Origin: Marinobacter sp. ANT_B65
GTDB taxonomy: Bacteria > Pseudomonadota > Gammaproteobacteria > Pseudomonadales > Oleiphilaceae
Reading direction: 5' to 3'
Assembly: GCF_002407605.1 (NCBI RefSeq)
Contig: NZ_NXGV01000002.1
Coordinates: 590,505 to 654,504, forward strand
Length of the DNA: 64,000 nt
Part shown: piece after piece, positions 47,516 to 55,185 of the stretch
Numbering within the stretch: the first letter of the stretch is position 1
Layout: each line of letters starts with the position of its first letter
Position numbers and translations under genes: made by a program
The notes under the pieces: generated by a model
What the model saw: the letters and a program-made list of their open reading frames with translations, nothing else
The model's database searches: none
Told to the model about the DNA's origin: nothing

Positions 47516-48292
47516 TCAATGTTGGCCTGCATGGTGGGCATCGGTGCGTGCTTTGAGGCTACGCAGGATTTCCAGCTCTTCGGCGGTGGGGACGGGAGTG
47601 GTTCCGAGTTTGTCAGCGAAGCGGATCTCCCAGCCAGTCGCGTTGATCACATCTTCGCGGGTAACGTTTGGATGTAGCTGTTGTACGACCAGTTCCTTGG
47701 TTTCCGGATCTGGTTTGAGAATGCACAGGTCAGTGATGACGATTGTCGGGCCGCGACCAATGTTGGGTAGGTTATCCCGGGCCTTGCCATCACGCCCAAA
47801 GCCGACCGTGGTAAGGAAGTCGACGTCTTTCACAAAGGTGCGTTTGGAATGTTTCAGCGTGACAAACACTTCTTTTGCGTTGGTGGCTATTTCCGGTGCG
47901 CCGCCGCCTCCGGGCAGGCGAACTTTGGGTGCCCGATAGTCGCCAATCAAAGTGGTGTTCAGGTTGGCGTAGCGATCAATCTGGGCGGTTCCCAGAAAAC
48001 CGACGCTGACATGACCGCCTTGCAGCCAATAGCGGAACATCTCCGGCACCGACACCGTGGTCAGGGCTGATTCGCACAGTTCGCCATCGCCGATGGACAG
48101 TGGCAGAACATCGGGTTTGGTTTGCAGGGTGCCTGATTCGTAAATCAGGGTGATGTCCGGGGCGTGTGTCAGGCGAGCCAGGTTGGCGGCTTCACTGGGC
48201 AGGCCGATACCAACGAAGCAGGTCATCTCGCTGGTCAGTGCGCGGGCAGCAGTGACACTCATCATTTCTGAAGATGTATATTCAACGCTCAT
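47516..48292 (-). CDS. pcaJ: 3-oxoadipate CoA-transferase subunit B (CatJ/PcaJ type)
   Basis: The 258-residue beta subunit of a class I CoA-transferase has ENGxGxG-like elements in FVGIGLPSEAANLARL and the active-site glutamate in LIYESGTLQ, near residue 50. KVRLPGGGGAPEIA and IVITDLCILKPDPETKE follow. It resembles CatJ of the Pseudomonas B13-type enzyme more than the shorter PcaJ. The ATG shares one base with the pcaI stop (TGATG), so a GTG one codon earlier is not needed. With PcaI it transfers CoA from succinyl-CoA to 3-oxoadipate. Confidence 0.94.
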   Translation of the reverse strand: MSVEYTSSEMMSVTAARALTSEMTCFVGIGLPSEAANLARLTHAPDITLIYESGTLQTKPDVLPLSIGDGELCESALTTVSVPEMFRYWLQGGHVSVGFLGTAQIDRYANLNTTLIGDYRAPKVRLPGGGGAPEIATNAKEVFVTLKHSKRTFVKDVDFLTTVGFGRDGKARDNLPNIGRGPTIVITDLCILKPDPETKELVVQQLHPNVTREDVINATGWEIRFADKLGTTPVPTAEELEILRSLKARTDAHHAGQH

Positions 48293-49107
48293 CACTCAGC
48301 TCCTTTTTCAAAAACGTTTGCTTTCATCCAGGCCTGGAAGGTCTCCCGGTCACGGGCGATGCCATCCCACTCTTTGTAAAAGGCATTGTCACGCTCGTAG
48401 TAACCCAGGGCATAGGAAGGGCTGGCGCCTTTTGGCGCCTCGGCTATGGCCGTGATGGCCCAGGACGGAAGAACACAGGCATTCACGCCGGCATTGAGGT
48501 CATCGACAATTTCTTCAACGGTGACGATGCTACGCTTGGCAGCCAGTACCACTTCCTTTTGAATTCCGATAATCCCTTCAATGAGTACATTGCCACTGCG
48601 GTCGGCGCGCTGGGCATGAATCACCGCTACATCCGGACGAACCGAGCGCACAGCGGCCAAGCGTTCGCCGGTAAATGGGCAGTCGATGAACTTGATCTGG
48701 TCATTTACTTTGGGAAGGTCGCTGCCAATGTAGCCACGCAGCACCGCCAACGGCAGGCCCGCCGCGCCGGCGTCATAGGCGCAGGCCATGGCCGCGTGGC
48801 TGTGTTCGAGAATTTCGATGCTGTTGGGCCATTCGTTTTCCAGTGCGTCACGCAGACGATGCAAGGAGCCAACCCCTGGATTGCCGCCCCACGAGAAGAT
48901 GAGTTTTTTGGCGCAGCCAGCGCCTATCATCTGGTCATAAACCAGATCCGGTGTCATCCGGATCAATGTGAGGTCACGTTTTTTCTGACGAATGACCTCA
49001 TGCCCGGCAGCGAATGGAATCAGGTGAGTAAACCCTTCCATAGCCACTGTGTCACCATCATTAATATGTTTGCTCACCGCTTCGCGCAGAGAGAGAAATT
49101 CGGCCAT
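48292..49107 (-). CDS. pcaI: 3-oxoadipate CoA-transferase subunit A (CatI/PcaI type)
   Basis: The 271-residue alpha subunit has GDTVAMEGFTHLIPFAAGHE, RMTPDLVYDQMIGAGC, FSWGGNPGVGSLHRLRDA and AVIHAQRADRSGNVLIEG, closely following CatI. The start at MAEFLSL is chosen because GGAG lies 8 bases upstream and CatI begins here; the frame open to 49173 runs through the operator. It is divergent from an IclR regulator gene and is the promoter-proximal member of pcaIJF. The window has no upstream ring-cleavage genes, so 3-oxoadipate would come from genes elsewhere or from adipyl-CoA-like intermediates. Confidence 0.95.
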   Translation of the reverse strand: MAEFLSLREAVSKHINDGDTVAMEGFTHLIPFAAGHEVIRQKKRDLTLIRMTPDLVYDQMIGAGCAKKLIFSWGGNPGVGSLHRLRDALENEWPNSIEILEHSHAAMACAYDAGAAGLPLAVLRGYIGSDLPKVNDQIKFIDCPFTGERLAAVRSVRPDVAVIHAQRADRSGNVLIEGIIGIQKEVVLAAKRSIVTVEEIVDDLNAGVNACVLPSWAITAIAEAPKGASPSYALGYYERDNAFYKEWDGIARDRETFQAWMKANVFEKGAE

Positions 49108-49134
49108 TACAATGTCTCCAACTCGGTCTTTTGT

Positions 49135-49168
49135 GTTCGATATGTGAACATATGTTTTATATGCGAAC
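49135..49168. promoter_or_regulatory. PcaR-type operator before pcaI
   Basis: GTTCG (49135-49139) and TGAAC (49145-49149) form a near-perfect palindrome with a five-base spacer, and CGAAC follows at 49164-49168. The site lies 28-61 bases upstream of pcaI, a position suited to regulating its promoter. Confidence 0.65.
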
Positions 49169-49235
49169 ATCATCGCTTGATTTGTTTTATATCGTCAAGG
49201 ACAAATCCGTTGTTATTAATAAGGAGAGCACGGAT

Positions 49236-49250
49236 GTTCGTAATACGAAC
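49236..49250. promoter_or_regulatory. Palindromic operator before the pcaR-like gene
   Basis: A perfect GTTCG-N5-CGAAC palindrome lies 47 bases upstream of the regulator start. It is the same motif as at 42989-43003 and suggests autoregulation. Confidence 0.65.
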
Positions 49251-49297
49251 AAGCTGCTACTATGCATGCCACGGTGTGAATGAATAAGGGAACCGGA

Positions 49298-50077
49298 ATG
49301 GAAGATTCGAGCCTTAAGCCGGGAGACCGGGATTTTGTCAGTGCGCTTGCTTCGGGGCTGGAAGTGCTGCAGGTGTTTGATGCTGAGCACCCACGCATGA
49401 CTCTGAGTGAGGTTGCAGCCCAGGCCAGTATGGATCGTGCCAAAGCCAGGCGCTTTGTGTTAACTCTGCATGCCTTAGGGTTTGTAAAGCGGGTTGGACG
49501 TCAGTTTGAGCTGACACCCAAAGTATTGCAGTTGGGTTATGCCTACCAGGCTTCAAACCAGTATCGTGCAGTAATTGAGCAGTACCTTGGGGATATTACC
49601 GCCGAGCTGGGAGAGTCCTCGTCACTGGGGGTGCTTGATGGCAAGGATGTGGTTTACGTGGTTCGGTCATCGGCACGCCACAGGCTGATGGCCATTACGC
49701 TGTCGGTGGGTACACGGTTGCCGGCTGTCTATACCTCCATGGGCCGGGTATTGCTCAGCCAGCTGCCGGATAAGGAATTGGACAGCTTTCTGGACAGTGT
49801 TGAGCTGACCCCCTTCACGCCTTATGCGATCAAATCCGTAGCGCCTTTAAAAGAGGAAATTCTGAAAGCCCGCTCGCAGGGGTTCGCAATTGTGGATCAG
49901 GAGCTGGATTCCGGCCTGCGGTCGGTTGCGGTGCCTGTGTACACCAGCAGTAACGTCTTGCTGGGGGCGCTTAATATCAGCACGAATGCGGCGAGGGTGG
50001 ATATGGAAACCCTGATGACGGTTTACTTGCCCCGGTTGCAGGACGTTGCGGCCAGAGTGAAGATGATTACCCAATAG
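49298..50077 (+). CDS. pcaR: IclR-family regulator of pcaIJF (PcaR-like)
   Basis: The 259-residue protein has a winged helix at about residues 12-65 (FVSALASGLEVLQVF; ASMDRAKARRFVLTLHALGFV) and an effector domain with MGRVLLSQL and GFAIVDQELDSGLRSVAVPVY. It belongs to the PcaR/PcaU/PobR subgroup. GGGA lies six bases before the chosen ATG; an ATG at 49280 is also in frame but has no ribosome-binding site. It is divergent from pcaI across a 190-bp region with two operator candidates. In pseudomonads PcaR responds to 3-oxoadipate, which fits the linked genes. Confidence 0.92.
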   Translation: MEDSSLKPGDRDFVSALASGLEVLQVFDAEHPRMTLSEVAAQASMDRAKARRFVLTLHALGFVKRVGRQFELTPKVLQLGYAYQASNQYRAVIEQYLGDITAELGESSSLGVLDGKDVVYVVRSSARHRLMAITLSVGTRLPAVYTSMGRVLLSQLPDKELDSFLDSVELTPFTPYAIKSVAPLKEEILKARSQGFAIVDQELDSGLRSVAVPVYTSSNVLLGALNISTNAARVDMETLMTVYLPRLQDVAARVKMITQ

Positions 50078-50153
50078 TCTTGTCAGTTGTGGTCCGGCTC
50101 CTGGCTTCTCAATGTGTGTCACACAACAGTAGGAAAAAGGACACGGCAGCGTC

Positions 50154-50196
50154 ACCTTGGCCCGCTACTTTCGAGTAAAGTATCGGGAACCAAGGT
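50154..50196 (+). promoter_or_regulatory. Stem-loop covering the aminotransferase ribosome-binding site
   Basis: A 17-bp three-part stem (50154-50160 with 50190-50196, 50161-50164 with 50184-50187, 50166-50171 with 50177-50182) has one mismatch, a two-base bulge and loop CGAGT. Its right arm contains the AAGG that precedes the ATG at 50199. In RNA it would hide the ribosome-binding site. Confidence 0.55.
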
Positions 50197-50198
50197 CT

Positions 50199-51950
50199 AT
50201 GAATTCAGCTATTGGTCTTTACGCTCTGGCAACAGCGGTCAGCTTTTACCTTATCTATAAAGCCCTGGTAAGGTTGCAATTGTCGCGGGCGAAACACCCT
50301 TCGCTCAGAGGACACAGCAACTGGTCTCGTCGTGTTGCCCGCCTGGTTCCTTTCTTCAGTTATGATGAGGCTGGTTTTTTTGCCAGCGACGGCGCACCTG
50401 CATCAGTGGTTCAGAAGCGTCGGAACGCAATCCGTGTACTGCAGAACAACGCTGAGCAGCAATCTCCGGAAACCCTGGCACGCTGCCGAACAATCCAGAA
50501 CAGTGTTTCGGATGCGCGCTTTACCAGCCGTTACCGGGTGCCCTTTCCTTACAGTCAGCAACTGCCCGAATGCTTCAGGCTGGGGTCAATGGCCGACGAA
50601 ACCTGTGGCTCTCAAATCAGGGACCTCGACGGCAACTGGCGCTATGACCTGTCCGGCTCCTATGGCGTTAATGTTTTCGGTTATGATTTTTACAAGCAAT
50701 GTATGGAAGAGAGTCTCGCGCAAACCAGAGCGCTGGGGCCGGTTCTGGGCGCATATCACCCGCTGATTGCTGAAAATGTCGAGATGATCCGGCAGATTTC
50801 CGGGCTTGATGAGGTGTCTTTTCATATGTCTGGTACCGAAGCGGTCATGCAGGCTGTGCGGCTGGCCAGGTATCACACAGGCAAAACCCATCTGGTGCGT
50901 TTCTGTGGCGCCTATCATGGCTGGTGGGACGGGGTTCAGCCGGGTATCGGCAATACCCGCAAAGCCCGGGATGTGTACACGCTGGCAGATTTGAGTGAAC
51001 AGACTCTGCACATACTTCGGACCCGTAACGACATCGCTTGCGTGCTTATCAATCCTTTGCAGGCTTTCCACCCGAATAGAGACGCCCCCTCGGATACCGC
51101 GCTGATTGCCAGCGACCGGACCAGCGGTTTTGACAAGCAGCGCTACACCAATTGGCTCACGCGGGTCAGGACGGTGTGCAGTCAGCGCGGTATTGTCCTG
51201 ATTTTTGACGAGGTATTTACTGGTTTCCGGCTGGCTTATCGTGGTGCCCAGGAATTTTACGGGATACAGGCAGACCTGGTTACTTACGGAAAAACTCTGG
51301 GCGGTGGCCTGCCAGTTGGTGTTCTGGCCGGAACCCACGCGCTGATGCGGCGCTTCAAGGACGATCAGCCAGTAAACGTCTCGTTTGCCCGCGGCACCTT
51401 TAACTCACACCCTTATGTAATGGGTGCGATGAACGTGTTTCTCAAACGAATCCGGCAACCCGATATTCAGCGGCATTACCGGGAATCAGAAAACCTCTGG
51501 GACCGCCGTGTTGTCAGGTTCAACCAGCGCCTGGAAGCTGAGTCGCTTCCTTTACGGATCACCAACATTCATTCAATTCTCTCGGTGCTCTATACAAAGC
51601 CCAGCCGCTACAACTGGATGTTCCAGTTTTATCTCCGGCAGGCCGGGCTTGAACTCAGCTGGACAGGTACGGGCAGGCTGATCATGAGCTACAGCTTTAC
51701 CGATGAGGAGTTCAGTGAGGTTATCGAGCGGTTCATTACTGCAGCCCATCAGATGCAAGCAGATGGCTGGTGGTGGCAGAGCCCGCCGCTAACCAACAAA
51801 GCAATCAAACGTCAGTTTCTGGTCGATATGCTCTCAGCCCGTTTTCCACTCCTGACTGGGAGCTTGCCTGGACCGCTGGTGACGCATCCGCGCAATACAC
51901 GCCCGGCCCCGGTTTCAGATCAGGAAGATTACTCCGGAAAGGCGGGCTAA
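50199..51950 (+). CDS. Class III PLP-dependent aminotransferase with N-terminal membrane anchor
   Basis: This 583-residue protein starts with one hydrophobic segment (about residues 5-22, LYALATAVSFYLIYKAL) and a basic linker. A class III aminotransferase domain of the glutamate-1-semialdehyde aminomutase group follows: SGTEAVMQAVRLAR, FCGAYHGWWDG, LIFDEVFTGFR and the PLP lysine in YGKTLGGGLPVGVLAG near residue 365. Usual members are soluble and about 430 residues, so the anchor and the roughly 100-residue N-terminal region are unusual. It is the first gene of an operon with a phosphatidylserine decarboxylase relative and a DUF962 protein, which hints at a membrane lipid substrate. The reaction is unknown. 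Confidence 0.88.
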   Translation: MNSAIGLYALATAVSFYLIYKALVRLQLSRAKHPSLRGHSNWSRRVARLVPFFSYDEAGFFASDGAPASVVQKRRNAIRVLQNNAEQQSPETLARCRTIQNSVSDARFTSRYRVPFPYSQQLPECFRLGSMADETCGSQIRDLDGNWRYDLSGSYGVNVFGYDFYKQCMEESLAQTRALGPVLGAYHPLIAENVEMIRQISGLDEVSFHMSGTEAVMQAVRLARYHTGKTHLVRFCGAYHGWWDGVQPGIGNTRKARDVYTLADLSEQTLHILRTRNDIACVLINPLQAFHPNRDAPSDTALIASDRTSGFDKQRYTNWLTRVRTVCSQRGIVLIFDEVFTGFRLAYRGAQEFYGIQADLVTYGKTLGGGLPVGVLAGTHALMRRFKDDQPVNVSFARGTFNSHPYVMGAMNVFLKRIRQPDIQRHYRESENLWDRRVVRFNQRLEAESLPLRITNIHSILSVLYTKPSRYNWMFQFYLRQAGLELSWTGTGRLIMSYSFTDEEFSEVIERFITAAHQMQADGWWWQSPPLTNKAIKRQFLVDMLSARFPLLTGSLPGPLVTHPRNTRPAPVSDQEDYSGKAG

Positions 51951-51971
51951 GTGTGGGGAACAGGTGGTCTG

Positions 51972-52901
51972 ATGAATAAGGCAACGCCCGGTTTAACGGC
52001 CAGTGAGAAGCTGAACTTCCTGCTGACCAACCGGCTGCCCCGGCGCTGGGCAACGCTTTTTATGGGCTGGTTCAGCCGGATCGAAAGCCCTGTTCTGACC
52101 CGGATATCTATTGCTGTGTGGCAGTGTTTTGCTGACGATCTCAGATTGCAGGACGCCCAAAAATGCCATTTCCGGAGCCTGAGAGAATGCTTTACCCGAC
52201 AGCTGAAACCGGGGCTTCGACCTCTGGATCTGCGCCCTGACGTTGTATGCAGTCCATGCGATGCCATTGTGGGAACCTGCGGACGTATTGAGGGTAACCG
52301 GGTATTTCAGGCCAAGGGTTTCCCCTATACCCTGGATGACCTCATACCGGATGCGGCCCTTGCGGCGCGCTATCGTAATGGCCAGTTCATCACTCTGCGT
52401 TTGAAGTCCAGCATGTACCATCGTTTTCATGCCCCCGTGGATTGCCGGATTTCTCAGGTCAGTTACGTGTCCGGAGATACCTGGAACGTCAATCCGGTTG
52501 CACTTAAACAGGTTGAAAAACTTTTTTGCAAAAACGAGCGGGCTGTTCTGGAGTTGCGGTCTGACGACCGGAATTACAGTCTGACGCTGGTGCCGGTCGC
52601 TGCAATTCTTGTGGCGAGCATGAAATTCCATTTCCTGACCGAGCCACTGGATCTGAAATATCGGGGAGCCAATCAGATTCCCTGTGACGCGAGATTCCGG
52701 AAAGGGCAGGAGATAGGTTACTTCCAGCACGGCTCTACGATTCTTGTTTTTGCTTCAGGGCAATACCAGCGCAGCGCCGGAGTCGGTGAAGGCCACCACA
52801 TAAAAGTAGGTGAAGCACTGCTGACGGGGCACCCATTACCGGGCCGGGACCGGAGTGATTCCTGCCTGTCCGAAGAATCTGATGCAGCCTTTGATACTTG
52901 A
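51972..52901 (+). CDS. Phosphatidylserine decarboxylase-family protein
   Basis: The 309-residue protein keeps the features of self-cleaving pyruvoyl decarboxylases: the aspartate in SPCDAIVGTCG (about residue 97), the histidine in SMYHRFHAPVDCRIS (about 150) and the cleavage site FQHGSTILVF (about 250-259), where the glycine-serine bond would break to leave the pyruvoyl group. The usual LGST is HGST. AGGTGGTCTG precedes the ATG. It lies 21 bases after the aminotransferase gene. It may be a second enzyme beside a housekeeping Psd located elsewhere, working on a modified phospholipid or amino acid. That is inference. Confidence 0.88.
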   Translation: MNKATPGLTASEKLNFLLTNRLPRRWATLFMGWFSRIESPVLTRISIAVWQCFADDLRLQDAQKCHFRSLRECFTRQLKPGLRPLDLRPDVVCSPCDAIVGTCGRIEGNRVFQAKGFPYTLDDLIPDAALAARYRNGQFITLRLKSSMYHRFHAPVDCRISQVSYVSGDTWNVNPVALKQVEKLFCKNERAVLELRSDDRNYSLTLVPVAAILVASMKFHFLTEPLDLKYRGANQIPCDARFRKGQEIGYFQHGSTILVFASGQYQRSAGVGEGHHIKVGEALLTGHPLPGRDRSDSCLSEESDAAFDT

Positions 52902-52910
52902 GGAAACCCC

Positions 52911-53537
52911 ATGACATTTTTTGAGGAATTACAGAAACAACGATGGGATGATCATCGTTACTATCACCACAACCGGATAAATCAGTGCCTGCACCTGCTT
53001 AGTGCCTGTTGTTTCCTTGTAAGCTATGGACTGGTGTTCTTCCATCCGGCAGCGGCCGCTTTGGTGGGTTGGCTGTTGGCTATGGTGCTGCGCCAGACCG
53101 GACACTTTTTTTTCGAGCCCAAGACTTATGATCAGGTAAATGACGCCAGTCATGACTACAAAGAGAGTGTGAAGGTCGGTTATAACCTGAACAGGAAGGT
53201 CGTGCTTTTGTCCATTTGGGCTGCAACGCCGTTGGTGCTGTATCTGAATCCCGATCTGTCAGGGCTTCTCACTCCGGCAACAGATCTGGAGGGGTTCATA
53301 AGTAACACAGCTCTGGTGTGGCTGTTCATCGGCATGGGCGCCGTGCTGTTCAGAACACTTCATCTGTTCAAACTCATGGGGCTGCAATCCGGGCTGGTCT
53401 GGATGACCAAAATCATCACGGATCCGTTGCACGATATTAAAATTTACCAGAAAGCGCCTCACTACATCCTCAAGGGTGAGATGTATGACAACATGGAAGA
53501 CTGGTACGACGATCTGCCTCTGGACAATCAGGTATGA
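52911..53537 (+). CDS. DUF962/Mpo1-like membrane protein
   Basis: The 208-residue protein has the DUF962 histidine pattern HHNRINQCLHLLSACCFLVSY (the histidines are the landmark, about residues 18-28) and RQTGHFFFEPKTYDQ (about 63-77). Membrane segments lie near 28-62, 95-115 and 125-150. Yeast Mpo1 is an iron-dependent dioxygenase of 2-hydroxy fatty acid alpha-oxidation that uses such histidines. Bacterial members are uncharacterised. It starts 9 bases after the decarboxylase gene, with GAGG upstream. Its presence supports a lipid-related role for this operon. Confidence 0.85.
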   Translation: MTFFEELQKQRWDDHRYYHHNRINQCLHLLSACCFLVSYGLVFFHPAAAALVGWLLAMVLRQTGHFFFEPKTYDQVNDASHDYKESVKVGYNLNRKVVLLSIWAATPLVLYLNPDLSGLLTPATDLEGFISNTALVWLFIGMGAVLFRTLHLFKLMGLQSGLVWMTKIITDPLHDIKIYQKAPHYILKGEMYDNMEDWYDDLPLDNQV

Positions 53538-53559
53538 GGCGATAAGCTCTATCGAGCCT

Positions 53560-53577
53560 GACTCTCTTTCGGGAGTG
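53560..53577. terminator. Weak hairpin between convergent operons
   Basis: A short GACTCTC/GGGAGTG-type stem with loop TTTC lies between the DUF962 gene and the amphi-Trp gene. It has no clear T tract. Confidence 0.3.
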
Positions 53578-53578
53578 C

Positions 53579-53842
53579 TCATTTGATCCTGGGTGGCGTG
53601 TCCGAAACCTCTTTTTCTTTGGTGCGCCACTTGAGTCGGATTTCGACTTGCTGCTTGTCGCCCTCGTCGCTTGCCCTCACGGATACCTGCAACAGATTTC
53701 CAGGTGACAGAACCAGATCACCCTCATTTTCCTGAAACTCAAGCTGGCCCTTTTTGACCGCGCGGGCCAGGGATTCCAAAAGCTCTTTGGTTGACTGGCG
53801 ATTCAGCAGTGAGTCGTGACTGAACTTGGTTTTCGACTTCAT
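53579..53842 (-). CDS. Amphi-Trp domain protein
   Basis: This 87-residue protein has a helical N-terminal half (STKELLESLARAVKKGQLEF) and an amphipathic C-terminal strand with alternating residues and one tryptophan (KQQVEIRLKWRTKEKE). That is the hallmark of the small amphi-Trp family often found with HprK-related and ATP-grasp genes. It has no signal peptide or membrane segment. It is the last gene of the minus-strand operon, and its ATG directly follows the TAA of the phosphoesterase gene. It may be the protein that the operon kinases and phosphatases modify or bind. No experimental function is known to me. Confidence 0.8.
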   Translation of the reverse strand: MKSKTKFSHDSLLNRQSTKELLESLARAVKKGQLEFQENEGDLVLSPGNLLQVSVRASDEGDKQQVEIRLKWRTKEKEVSDTPPRIK

Positions 53843-55174
53843 TTATTGAGCTCCCAGGAGCTGTCCGTTGTGGTTTGGCTTGAAGACTTTCGCCCGAGGG
53901 TAGTCGCAACTGATGCCGACCACACCGCGTTTTTTATCAATCAGCGTTGCCCCTGCGCCAGAACCGGTTAACCCTTCACGCTTTCTGGAGTTAGCATCAA
54001 GTGTAATGTCGGCTTCTATATGAACGAGCCCCTTCTTGAGTGTTATTCGTTGGCCCGCACACTGGTTTACATGACCCTGAACCAGTACATAAATGCCTGC
54101 CCGGATGGTTGCTTTGGTACCCCGTTTGGTAAGGGGGAGGTCGGCATCCCGGTATTTTGTCCGGAAAGTATTGGCGAGAGGGCTGTAGTAGAAATTGAAC
54201 AGGTTCTGTCCTCTCAGGTTCTTATTGAATGCCCGGTTGGCATATCTGATCCCTCGCTTGGCAAGCAGCATGGCCATACGGTCATCCAGACCTGCATGCA
54301 GGAAAAGAAACGAGCCGCGCTGTTTCACCAGGCACATTTTCCTGAAAAACCAGCTGAATTCGCCAGAGCGCTTCAGGAAAAGTGAGCGGCAAACCATGGA
54401 TGCTGCATATACCTGTTGGAGTGTCAGGCCGGCTGCCGCGCAATGTCGCTCAAACTTTTGAGTCTTGGTTTCCATTTTGGAAATTTCGCGGTCGATGCCC
54501 TCTGCAGTCAGGAAACCGGCTGCATAGAAGGGAAAGCTCTCAAACCAGTCTTCGTCGGGAAACAATACTCTGCGGCACTCGTCCTCTGATGGCACGCCCT
54601 TCTGCCATTGGGAGCTTGCCAGGTATTGATCAAAGACTTCCTTGAACAGGGGTACGACTTTTTTGCCCATTCTGACGAAGAAGTGCTGGCTTCCGACGTC
54701 ATTATCGCGCTCCAGTGAGAGCAGGCCCATAAGTAGCCGGAGGTCATGATTGCCCGCAAGCAGGGTGACATCTGCTTTGAGCCGGTACAGGTGGGCGAGA
54801 CTTCGCAGTAATGCCAGATTGCTGGGCCCCTTGTCCAGGCAGTCTCCGCCCACCATTATTTCTGCGCTCTTGCCGAACTTTGTCAGTACATATTCACAGG
54901 GATGGCTGCCATGTCGTTTAATCGCTCCGGCAGCAAGAAGTGACGCTTCGAAGGCGTCTGCATCGGCGTGGGCATCTGAAATGAACACCACGGGTTTTTT
55001 GGGCCATGCAAAACTGTTTTTCCCCGACCGCTTTATGAAGAGATTGAGGGCATCGGAATCGTTGACCGAGGCCTGATCCTCAGGCCAGGCTTCCCAGCAT
55101 GTTGGCAAACGGTTCAGAACATCAGCGTGATGTTTTTTGTCACTGATCTTCGGGATGATCTTTCGCGTGGCCAT
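53843..55174 (-). CDS. PPP-type calcineurin-like metallophosphoesterase
   Basis: This 443-residue cytoplasmic protein has the ordered motifs VFISDAHADADAF (DxH, about residue 65), VGGDCLDKGPSN (GDxxD, about 110), LLAGNHDLRLLM (GNHD, about 140) and FLHAGLDDR (about 290). This is the serine/threonine phosphatase and ApaH-like arrangement, with lysine in place of arginine in the usual DRGP. Long inserts between motifs make it larger than ApaH. It lies 11 bases after the histidine phosphatase gene. In an operon with kinases it could reverse protein phosphorylation or hydrolyse a nucleotide signal. Confidence 0.88.
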   Translation of the reverse strand: MATRKIIPKISDKKHHADVLNRLPTCWEAWPEDQASVNDSDALNLFIKRSGKNSFAWPKKPVVFISDAHADADAFEASLLAAGAIKRHGSHPCEYVLTKFGKSAEIMVGGDCLDKGPSNLALLRSLAHLYRLKADVTLLAGNHDLRLLMGLLSLERDNDVGSQHFFVRMGKKVVPLFKEVFDQYLASSQWQKGVPSEDECRRVLFPDEDWFESFPFYAAGFLTAEGIDREISKMETKTQKFERHCAAAGLTLQQVYAASMVCRSLFLKRSGEFSWFFRKMCLVKQRGSFLFLHAGLDDRMAMLLAKRGIRYANRAFNKNLRGQNLFNFYYSPLANTFRTKYRDADLPLTKRGTKATIRAGIYVLVQGHVNQCAGQRITLKKGLVHIEADITLDANSRKREGLTGSGAGATLIDKKRGVVGISCDYPRAKVFKPNHNGQLLGAQ

Positions 55175-55185
55175 GGGGGGTGCCT

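Noticed and set aside
48274..49287. A 337-codon + strand open frame opposite pcaI
   Set aside because: It is antisense to a clearly recognised CoA-transferase subunit, has no family features, and owes its length to GC-rich codon structure.
51972..52901. Reading the Psd-like protein as the housekeeping phosphatidylserine decarboxylase
   Set aside because: Not excluded, but linkage with an aminotransferase and a DUF962 protein and the HGST variant argue for a specialised paralogue; it cannot be settled from this window.
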